In this document: positions 1 through 5,319 of the stretch, piece after piece
Layout of the letters: every line of letters starts with the position of its first letter
Position numbering within the stretch: position 1 is the stretch's first letter
Assembly (NCBI GenBank): GCA_013154075.1
Contig: JAADDG010000087.1
Location: 1-11,005, forward strand
DNA from: Campylobacterota bacterium
GTDB lineage: Bacteria; Campylobacterota; Campylobacteria; Campylobacterales; JAADDG01
Length of the DNA stretch: 11,005 nucleotides
Reading direction: 5' to 3'
Program-made: the position numbers and the translations under genes
The notes under the pieces: generated by a model
What the model saw: only the letters and a program-made list of their open reading frames with translations
Databases searched by the model: none
What the model was told of the DNA's origin: nothing

Positions 1-66
1 AAACCTATACATCAAGACGATATAAACGAAAAAATAGCAAAGGCTTTGGAGGTGGTTAGCGCCTAA
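1..66 (+). CDS. waaF: C-terminal end of a gene entering from the left, probably lipopolysaccharide heptosyltransferase II
   Basis: Only the last 21 codons are visible, in frame from base 1 to a TAA stop at 64-66, ending KPIHQDDINEKIAKALEVVSA in two parts (KPIHQDDINE then KIAKALEVVSA). The fragment is amphipathic and helical. It resembles the end of WaaF-type heptosyltransferases, where a Met-Lys-x-Ile element is followed by a helix of the form D-V-x-x-x-I-x-x-x-L. The main reason for the call is position: in Campylobacter jejuni, as I remember it, waaF lies convergent to gmhA exactly here. If correct, this enzyme adds the second heptose to the LPS inner core at the cytoplasmic face of the inner membrane, using the ADP-heptose made by the neighbouring operon. 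A response-regulator receiver domain could also end in Lys-Pro plus a helix, so identity is tentative. Confidence 0.45.
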   Translation, partial: KPIHQDDINEKIAKALEVVSA

Positions 67-81
67 ACGCTATCCTCCACC
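48..81. other. Imperfect hairpin across two convergent, overlapping stop codons
   Basis: The arms 48-61 and 68-81 pair through 14 positions, with only three symmetric mismatches (T-T, T-T, A-A), around a six-base loop CCTAAA at 62-67. Most pairs are G-C, with an inner TAGCG/CGCTA block. The loop holds the + strand stop TAA (64-66) and the minus-strand gmhA stop TAG (63-65). Neither strand has a T-run after the hairpin, so it is not a standard intrinsic terminator. It could stall polymerase or protect 3' ends of both transcripts. Confidence 0.45.
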
Positions 82-635
82 GCTTGCGCTATGATATGGC
101 CTATCATTATATGCATCTCTTGGATTCTTGCGGTATCGTCGGAAGGAATTACTATATTTATATCGCAAACTCTCCCCATCTTACCGCCGCCTTTACCGCT
201 TAAACCGACAGCCTTGCAACCCTTTTCCCTTCCTCTATGCAAAGCTCTTAAAACATTTTCGCTATTTCCGCTCGTAGAGATCCCTATAAGCATATCTTTT
301 TCATTCGCCAAAGCGTCAACCTGTCTTACAAATACATACTCATATCCGTAATCGTTGCCTATGGCGGTAAGAGCCGAAGTATCGGTAGTCAGCGCGATAG
401 CCGGCAAAGCATCTCTTTCTTTTTTGTATCTTCCTACAAGCTCCGCGGCTATATGCTGAGCGTCCGCAGCACTCCCCCCGTTTCCAAAAAGCAGAATCTT
501 ACCGCCGTTTTTGATAGTCTCTATCGCTATCATCGAAGCGGTATAGATATAGCTTTGAAGCTCGTCATATACTTTTTGCATAACCTCTTGATGGCTCTTC
601 ATCTCATTTTGAATAGTTTGCATCAATTCCATCAT
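63..635 (-). CDS. gmhA: Phosphoheptose (sedoheptulose 7-phosphate) isomerase
   Basis: GmhA catalyses the first step of ADP-heptose synthesis in the cytoplasm, converting D-sedoheptulose 7-phosphate to D-glycero-D-manno-heptose 7-phosphate. The 190-residue product has the normal family length and a single SIS (sugar isomerase) fold. Visible hallmarks are the phosphate-binding loop FGNGGSAADAQH (50-61), the second sugar-phosphate loop STSGNSENV (120-128) and the metal and active-site residues H61, E65, Q172 and H180. These last four sit in the HIAAEL and RIQEMHIMIGH motifs. It is the last gene of the heptose operon. Its ATG at 633-635 overlaps the hldE stop as ATGA, so translation is probably coupled. 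An AAGGTG lies upstream inside hldE. A second ATG directly follows the first, so the start could be one codon later. Its stop overlaps the convergent stop of the gene to the left. Confidence 0.96.
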   Translation of the reverse strand: MMELMQTIQNEMKSHQEVMQKVYDELQSYIYTASMIAIETIKNGGKILLFGNGGSAADAQHIAAELVGRYKKERDALPAIALTTDTSALTAIGNDYGYEYVFVRQVDALANEKDMLIGISTSGNSENVLRALHRGREKGCKAVGLSGKGGGKMGRVCDINIVIPSDDTARIQEMHIMIGHIIAQAVEDSV

Positions 636-2050
636 CTCTTCTTCACCTTTTCTATTATCGAGGTGGTACTTTTGCCTTCTACAAAATCTATCAATCTAAC
701 CTCTTTCGCAATATCGCTGCCTACCACCTCTTTATCTTTATAATCCGCACCTTTTACTAAAATATCGGGTTTTATGGCCTTTATAAGCTCATATGGAGTA
801 TCCTCTTCAAATCCTACCACAAAATCAACACACCCCAAAGCGGAAAGAACATAAGCTCTATCTTCAAAAGAGTTTATAGGCCTGCTCTCTCCTTTCAGTC
901 TTCTAACCGAATCGTCCGAATTCAATCCTACGATCAAAATATCTCCGAGAGATTTCGCTTTTTGAAGATATTTGACATGCCCTACATGCAAAATATCAAA
1001 ACAGCCGTTTGTAAAAACTATCTTCTCTTCGCTGTTTTTCAAAATCCCCAAAATCTCCTCTTTGGTTACGATTTTATCTTCGCTTTCATAAGATTTCAAA
1101 GAGTGGTTATATTTTTTGATCTCTTCCAAAGTGGCGGTAGCGCTTCCTATCTTCCCTACTACAACAGCCGCGGCAGAATTTGCAAAATGAGCGCTCTCTA
1201 TCACCGAAAGGCCGCACGATACCGCATACCCGAAAGCCGAAAGCACGGTATCCCCAGCCCCCGTTACATCATAAACTTCTCTTGCTACCGTAGGGATCTT
1301 CTCCATTTCTTTACCGAAAATCGCCATTCCCTCTTCGGAAAGCGTAATAACGGCATAATTTAAATCAAGCTCGTTTTTTAGTTTAAAACCCGCTTTTTTC
1401 AAACTATCTTCATCTTTTATCGCTATACCCGTAGCCTCGGAAGCCTCTTTTTTGTTGGGAGTGATCAAAAAGGCGCCTTTGTATTTGGAGTAGTCGTTTC
1501 CTTTAGGATCTACAAACACTTTTTTTGAATTTTCGTTCGCTATCTTTATAAGCTCTTTTGTCAAACGATCGGTCAAAACCCCTTTTCCGTAATCGGAAAG
1601 CAAAACCGCATCAAACGAAGAGATAATATTTTTAAATCTCTCCACGATTTTATCTTGAATATTTTCATCTATATCCTCTTTACTCTCTCTATCGACCCTA
1701 ACTATCTGCTGATGAAGCGCTATGACTCTGCTTTTCTTACTTGTTACTCTACCCTTTTGTGTAAAGATATCTTTGTCGCTAACGCCCTTTTGAGACAGCC
1801 TCCCTCTTATAAAATCTCCCGTCTCATCATCCCCAAGCACACTCAAAACTCCCACTTTCGCCCCAAACGCCAAAAGATTGTTTATAACGTTTCCGGCACC
1901 GCCCAAAGTCTTATTTTCTTTGTAGATATCCACTATCTGAACGGGAGCTTCCGGAGAGATTCTATCGCATCTGCCCCAAAGATAGTGATCGACCATCAAA
2001 TCTCCCACTACCAAAATTTTTACATCGTTTTTTAGAAGCTTCTCATTCAT
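632..2050 (-). CDS. hldE: Bifunctional heptose 7-phosphate kinase / heptose 1-phosphate adenylyltransferase
   Basis: HldE carries out two steps of ADP-heptose synthesis. Its kinase domain phosphorylates heptose 7-phosphate to the 1,7-bisphosphate. Its nucleotidyltransferase domain later joins heptose 1-phosphate to AMP from ATP, giving ADP-D-glycero-beta-D-manno-heptose. At 472 residues it matches full-length fused HldE (E. coli about 477). Residues 1 to about 315 are a PfkB/ribokinase domain with the GG motif near 50-51 and the catalytic GAGD at 264-267 (D267 as the expected base). Residues about 340-472 are a cytidylyltransferase-like domain with FTNGCFDILHVGH at 346-358, containing the HxGH nucleotide motif, and the usual STTSIIEKV ending. 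The ATG overlaps the hldD stop as ATGA with only a weak GAAGAAG upstream, which suggests coupling to hldD. Heptose 1,7-bisphosphate and ADP-heptose are known triggers of host ALPK1/TIFA signalling in related pathogens. Confidence 0.97.
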   Translation of the reverse strand: MNEKLLKNDVKILVVGDLMVDHYLWGRCDRISPEAPVQIVDIYKENKTLGGAGNVINNLLAFGAKVGVLSVLGDDETGDFIRGRLSQKGVSDKDIFTQKGRVTSKKSRVIALHQQIVRVDRESKEDIDENIQDKIVERFKNIISSFDAVLLSDYGKGVLTDRLTKELIKIANENSKKVFVDPKGNDYSKYKGAFLITPNKKEASEATGIAIKDEDSLKKAGFKLKNELDLNYAVITLSEEGMAIFGKEMEKIPTVAREVYDVTGAGDTVLSAFGYAVSCGLSVIESAHFANSAAAVVVGKIGSATATLEEIKKYNHSLKSYESEDKIVTKEEILGILKNSEEKIVFTNGCFDILHVGHVKYLQKAKSLGDILIVGLNSDDSVRRLKGESRPINSFEDRAYVLSALGCVDFVVGFEEDTPYELIKAIKPDILVKGADYKDKEVVGSDIAKEVRLIDFVEGKSTTSIIEKVKKR

Positions 2051-3057
2051 TTAACTTCTTCTTCATAAATTCTTTTTATTTCCGGAAGATAAGCCTTGAT
2101 ACCCTCCTCTAAGGAGAATTTAGGTTCATATCCCAAATATTTCTTGGTATCTTCGATATCGGCTTGAGTGAAATTTTGGTAGGCTTTTTTATCGTAAGGA
2201 TTTTCAAAATACTCTATCTCAAGATCGCTTCCAAGCTCTTTTAACAAAATTTTAGCAATATCCTCAAAGCTTCTCGCCACTCCCGTACCTACGTTGTAAA
2301 CTCCGCTTTTTTTAGCTTCTATAGCTTTCATATTGGCTTGAATCACATCCTCTATATAGATAAAGTCTCTTAAAATTTTATCCGAATTATAAAAAAGTCT
2401 CGGCCTTTTTCCGGAAAGTATCTGAAGCCCGAGTTGCAATACCATAGAAGCCGTTTTATCTTTGAAATACTCTCTACTTCCGTAAACATTAAAATATCTA
2501 AGCCCCACTATCGTTAAATGGGGATACTTTTTCATATACTCGTAAGCGATATTATCCATCATCAATTTGGAAAAACCGTAAACGTTTCCTGGATTTTCTC
2601 TGCCGACTCTCTGAGGAGCCGGAGCGCTTCCGTAGGTAGCCCCGCTTGAAGCGTAGATCATTTTCGCATGCGAAGCTACCGCCAAATCCAAAAGATCCTT
2701 AAACGCATTGACGTTCGTTTTTATCATCAAAGATTGATCTTTTACCGTAGTATCGGAGATAGCGGCCTCATGAAAAATGATATCGAAATTATAATCGGAT
2801 AGCTTTTTTATAAGATCTTTGTCGTTTATATCCCCTTCTATCACTTCGCCTTTGAAACCTATCAGATTTTTAAAATGGCCGAAACTCACCAGATTGCCGT
2901 TTGAAAATCTCTTTTCGTCTCTAAAGCGATCCAAAACAACAACTTTGGTTTTGGGATAATTTTCTTGAAGATGGAAAGCGAGATTGCTGCCTATAAAACC
3001 GGCTCCCCCGGTTATCAAGACGCTTCTATTTTCCAAAGACTCATCTATATACCTCAT
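2047..3057 (-). CDS. hldD: ADP-L-glycero-D-manno-heptose 6-epimerase
   Basis: HldD performs the last step of the pathway, epimerising ADP-D-glycero-D-manno-heptose at C6 to the L-glycero form that heptosyltransferases use. It is a 336-residue extended short-chain dehydrogenase/reductase. The N-terminal Rossmann motif GGAGFIGS is at 17-24. A conserved ASSGATYG block is at 136-143, and the catalytic YxxxK is Y160/K164 within VYGFSK. RYFNVYG at 187-193 is the typical substrate-domain signature of this epimerase. Family members are about 310-330 residues, so this is full length with a slightly long N-terminus before the glycine motif. A good AGAGGA Shine-Dalgarno (3062-3067) supports the ATG at 3055-3057. 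It follows gmhB after 12 bases and overlaps hldE by four. General NAD-dependent epimerase similarity alone would be ambiguous, but the operon makes HldD nearly certain. Confidence 0.95.
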   Translation of the reverse strand: MRYIDESLENRSVLITGGAGFIGSNLAFHLQENYPKTKVVVLDRFRDEKRFSNGNLVSFGHFKNLIGFKGEVIEGDINDKDLIKKLSDYNFDIIFHEAAISDTTVKDQSLMIKTNVNAFKDLLDLAVASHAKMIYASSGATYGSAPAPQRVGRENPGNVYGFSKLMMDNIAYEYMKKYPHLTIVGLRYFNVYGSREYFKDKTASMVLQLGLQILSGKRPRLFYNSDKILRDFIYIEDVIQANMKAIEAKKSGVYNVGTGVARSFEDIAKILLKELGSDLEIEYFENPYDKKAYQNFTQADIEDTKKYLGYEPKFSLEEGIKAYLPEIKRIYEEEVK

Positions 3058-3069
3058 AAAATCCTCTTT

Positions 3070-3591
3070 TTAGTGCTTTTTTATGAGGCGTATTGTATCA
3101 AAAATATCATTAACTATATATTTTGCATCTTTATCTCTAACCCAACAATTTCCTATCAAGATGGTATTTTTTATACCGGCGTTTATCGCGGCTTTTATAT
3201 CGGTATGCTTATCGCCTATCATCCAGGAATTTTTCTTATCTATATCAAACTCCTCAAAGGCTTGCTCGAACATTCCGCTTGAGGGTTTTCTACAGTGACA
3301 CTTCTCTTCGGGAGCATGGGGACAAAAATAGACTTTTTCTATTTCTATTTCGTTTTTTTTCAAAATATCAAGCATCCAGCTTGTTAGAATCTCGAAATCT
3401 TTTTGAGTATAGTAGCCTCTTCCGATTCCGGACTGATTCGTAACTATGAAGAGTTTAAAGCCCTCTTCTTGGAAAGCTTTCAATACTTCAAAAATTCTAT
3501 CTACAAATTCAAAATCTTCTATTTTGCAGACATAGCCCTTATCATAGTTGATAACGCCGTCTCTATCTAAGAATATCGCCTTATTTGCCAT
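3070..3591 (-). CDS. gmhB: D,D-heptose 1,7-bisphosphate phosphatase
   Basis: GmhB removes the 7-phosphate from heptose 1,7-bisphosphate, between the two HldE reactions. The product is 173 residues, typical for the family, and is a HAD-superfamily phosphatase. The nucleophile motif FLDRDGVIN carries D9 (nucleophile) and D11 (acid/base). Motif II lies in VTNQSGIGRG (50-59), the lysine motif is near CRKP (100-103), and the acidic motif IV is GDKHTD (126-131). A zinc-binding loop with C90, H92, C98 and C100 is a GmhB signature and separates it from other small HAD phosphatases such as the histidinol phosphatases. The gene starts at ATG 3589-3591 and overlaps the 3' end of the upstream TPR gene by 11 bases, with only a weak GGA upstream, so translation probably depends on the TPR gene. 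Confidence 0.95.
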   Translation of the reverse strand: MANKAIFLDRDGVINYDKGYVCKIEDFEFVDRIFEVLKAFQEEGFKLFIVTNQSGIGRGYYTQKDFEILTSWMLDILKKNEIEIEKVYFCPHAPEEKCHCRKPSSGMFEQAFEEFDIDKKNSWMIGDKHTDIKAAINAGIKNTILIGNCWVRDKDAKYIVNDIFDTIRLIKKH

Positions 3592-4339
3592 TTAATTCCA
3601 AAGTCAACGCTTTTTTATAGTAATTATACTCTTCTTCGCTCTCAAATCCCTTAACTCCGAGCTTTTGTAAGATTTCCCAAGCCTTTTTGAAGTATTGTTC
3701 GGCTCTTTTATAGTCGTTTATGTCGTTTTTCAAAACGGTAGCTAAGTAGTAGTTTGCATAAAAATCGTCCGGATCGATCTTTAGGGCAAGTTTTAAATGA
3801 TCTATAGCGCTATAGATAAGACTCATATTGTATTGACAGATAGATAGGTAGATATGAATTTTTGTCTGGTTGCTATCTATTTTGAGGCTTCTTTTATAAG
3901 CCGCGGCGGCTTCCGGAAAGATCGCCAAATCGTAATAGGCGTCTCCAAGCTTATTCCAAAGAATAAAAGAGTTCTCTTTTGAGGCTCTCTCTTTTAGTCT
4001 GCTTAATTTCAAAGCCATATCCAAAATATTGGATAGTTTACTTCTTTCCACATAAGAGGGATTAAGCTCGTACGCTCTTCTTAAAAGATCGAAACCTTTG
4101 GATATTTTGTTCTCATTTATATAAACGTCCGCAAGCTTCAAAAGACACTCTACATTATCGGGCTCTTTTTCTATAATCTTTTCCAAAAAAGTTTTAGATT
4201 CTAAAGAATCTTTATTATTGTAAAAATTATATTCTTTACATACGGGATAATTGCCATTTTTGGCGAATAGAGGCATATGAATGAAATATTGCAAAATAGT
4301 AGAGATAATTATTAAATATTTTATATTACTCATCATCAT
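3581..4339 (-). CDS. Exported tetratricopeptide-repeat protein, first gene of the heptose operon
   Basis: I do not recognise a named family. The 252-residue product opens with a hydrophobic stretch (about 8-25) ending LFAKN, which fits a cleavable signal peptide cut near A26 or an N-terminal anchor, so the rest should be periplasmic. Residues about 61-94, 125-158, 159-192 and 193-228 read as TPR units, with recurring LGDAYYDLAIFPEAAAAY-type helices and K-I-D-P-D-like ends. TPRs bind proteins and give no catalytic activity. A lone Cys (C34) follows the leader, but I see no lipobox. Three consecutive ATGs (4339, 4336, 4333) compete as the start, and none has a clear Shine-Dalgarno. Its last codons overlap gmhB by 11 bases, which puts it at the head of the ADP-heptose operon. 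A role in LPS or envelope assembly is inference from context only. Confidence 0.8.
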   Translation of the reverse strand: MMMSNIKYLIIISTILQYFIHMPLFAKNGNYPVCKEYNFYNNKDSLESKTFLEKIIEKEPDNVECLLKLADVYINENKISKGFDLLRRAYELNPSYVERSKLSNILDMALKLSRLKERASKENSFILWNKLGDAYYDLAIFPEAAAAYKRSLKIDSNQTKIHIYLSICQYNMSLIYSAIDHLKLALKIDPDDFYANYYLATVLKNDINDYKRAEQYFKKAWEILQKLGVKGFESEEEYNYYKKALTLELNGK

Positions 4340-4382
4340 TTATCCGCTTTATAAAGAGTCCCGTTCGTTTCGTTATATCGTC

Positions 4383-4388
4383 ATTATA
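4383..4388 (-). promoter_or_regulatory. Candidate -10 box for the TPR-gmhB-hldD-hldE-gmhA operon
   Basis: On the minus strand TATAAT lies about 43 bases before the first candidate ATG at 4339, within the AT-rich divergent region 4340-4494. Campylobacterota sigma-70 promoters rely mainly on the -10 box with a weak or absent -35, so this is a reasonable candidate. TATAAT is common by chance in DNA this AT-rich. Confidence 0.4.
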
Positions 4389-4459
4389 ATATTTTAGTTT
4401 TATATATCTATTGATAAAATTTTTTGATTCCCAAATATAAGATTTCTCAAAGAGATATG

Positions 4460-4490
4460 TGTTATAATTTTCGCACCAAATTTTAGGAGG
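4460..4490 (+). promoter_or_regulatory. Extended -10 promoter and strong ribosome binding site for cytochrome c553
   Basis: The extended -10 element TGTTATAAT occupies 4460-4468, matching the TGnTATAAT form favoured by sigma-70 in Campylobacterota. An AGGAGG Shine-Dalgarno at 4485-4490 lies four bases before the ATG at 4495. The short distance from -10 to ATG (26 bases) implies a very short 5' leader. Strong signals at both levels suggest a highly expressed gene, which is usual for this cytochrome. Confidence 0.7.
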
Positions 4491-4494
4491 AAAT

Positions 4495-4794
4495 ATGAAA
4501 AAGCTATCATTGGTATTGGCAGTTGTTGCCGCTACATCTCTTATGGCTGCCGACGGAGCGGCTTTGTACAAAAAATGTGCAGGATGCCACGGTGCTAAAG
4601 GTGAGAAAAAAGCTCTTGGTAAATCAGCCGTAATTCAAGGCTGGGACGTAGCTAAAACTGAAGAGGCTTTGAAAGGTTATAAAGCCGGAACGAGAAACGT
4701 TCACGGAATGGGCGGCCTTATGAAAGGTCAAGTTGCTTCTATGAGCGACGCTGACATTAAAGCTGTTGCAGAGTACATTCACGGATTGAAATAA
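4495..4794 (+). CDS. Periplasmic monohaem cytochrome c553
   Basis: This is a small soluble class I c-type cytochrome that carries electrons in the periplasm, in relatives from the bc1 complex to the cb-type oxidase or other terminal enzymes. The 99-residue precursor has a clear Sec signal peptide (KK, hydrophobic core, cut after about A18-A19). The single haem motif CAGCH is at 28-32 (C28 and C31 thioethers, H32 axial). The distal ligand is probably M76 in GLMKGQV, with M72 as an alternative. The C-terminal helix SDADIKAVAEYI is typical. Overall it closely resembles the Campylobacter jejuni cytochrome c553 (Cj1153 from memory), which also sits between the heptose genes and rho. It is transcribed alone, diverging from the heptose operon, with a strong promoter, a strong Shine-Dalgarno and a terminator just downstream. 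Confidence 0.95.
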   Translation: MKKLSLVLAVVAATSLMAADGAALYKKCAGCHGAKGEKKALGKSAVIQGWDVAKTEEALKGYKAGTRNVHGMGGLMKGQVASMSDADIKAVAEYIHGLK

Positions 4795-4797
4795 TTC

Positions 4798-4822
4798 AAA
4801 CGGGGATCTCTCCCCCGTTTTT
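4798..4822 (+). terminator. Intrinsic terminator after cytochrome c553
   Basis: AAACGGGG (4798-4805) pairs perfectly with CCCCGTTT (4813-4820) around a seven-base loop, and the T-run continues for five Ts in all. It begins four bases after the cytochrome stop codon. The T-run is short, but the stem is strong. It also lies inside the open frame that leads into the next gene, so it should separate that gene from cytochrome transcription. Confidence 0.85.
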
Positions 4823-4878
4823 CAAAAGACTTTCCCATAAATAATCAATATCTTTTATTTGTTTTTACGTTAGCGATT

Positions 4879-5232
4879 TTGGAGTTTTTCGAAGCCTCTT
4901 GGCAAAGAGGTGATACTTTTAATAAATATTTGAAAAATTTATCTATTATTTACAAAAAAAATATAATTCTCTTTTTTTCTTTACATCCCACTCTATATTA
5001 TGTTATCTTTATAAAGATATTTCTAAACAAATCCGGTTTTTTAATAAATTTTATAATTTTTTTAAAGCTTACCGATTTGGTTTTCAAAATCAAGCTTCTT
5101 GATAAAATGAAAAAAAATGAAGATTTAGGAATTTTTTCGGTATTATTAAAGGAAGATTTTGACATACCGATATATATGAAATATTTTGGAGTTTTACTCT
5201 ATCCCACGTTATTATACTTTGCAATCAGATAA
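4879..5232 (+). CDS. Unknown small membrane protein with unresolved start
   Basis: I do not recognise a named family, although similar hypothetical proteins seem familiar from Sulfurimonas-type genomes. From the TTG at 4879 the product is 117 residues. Likely membrane helices lie at about 29-49 and 53-71, with a hydrophobic tail at 102-116. Two short HPTLYY and LYPTLLYF segments resemble each other. The frame remains open upstream to 4795, directly after the cytochrome stop. That extension adds another plausible helix (YLLFVFTLAILEFF) that continues smoothly into the protein, so TTG 4879 probably truncates it. There is no ATG in any frame between 4795 and 4900, no GTG, CTG or TTG in this frame before 4879, and no Shine-Dalgarno. 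A start at ATA 4837 would give 131 residues. The DNA is visibly more AT-rich than its neighbours, with long A and T runs. It may be a real gene with an unusual start or a decaying one. Confidence 0.5.
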   Translation: MEFFEASWQRGDTFNKYLKNLSIIYKKNIILFFSLHPTLYYVIFIKIFLNKSGFLINFIIFLKLTDLVFKIKLLDKMKKNEDLGIFSVLLKEDFDIPIYMKYFGVLLYPTLLYFAIR

Positions 5233-5255
5233 GGTAAGTGCGACTCCAAAATATT
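5180..5255. repeat. Perfect 13-base inverted repeat ahead of rho
   Basis: AATATTTTGGAGT at 5180-5192 is the exact reverse complement of ACTCCAAAATATT at 5243-5255, with 50 bases between the arms. The left arm is inside the end of the unknown membrane-protein frame and the right arm is in the rho leader. It is AT-rich and the loop is long, so it may be a weak RNA structure, an operator-like pair or chance. Confidence 0.35.
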
Positions 5256-5319
5256 AAACTACCGACTACAAAATATCGTAAAACCGATATCTCAAAAAAT
5301 ATCACAAAAAGAAGGAAAC

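Noticed and set aside
1..66. Left-edge fragment as the end of a CheY-like receiver domain (Lys-Pro then helix)
   Set aside because: Possible, but the convergent position beside gmhA and the resemblance to heptosyltransferase C-termini fit better. Kept only as an alternative.
4326..4571. Minus-strand 81-codon frame spanning the divergent promoter region and the cytochrome start
   Set aside because: It is antisense to the cytochrome signal peptide and haem motif, covers both promoters and has no recognisable protein features.
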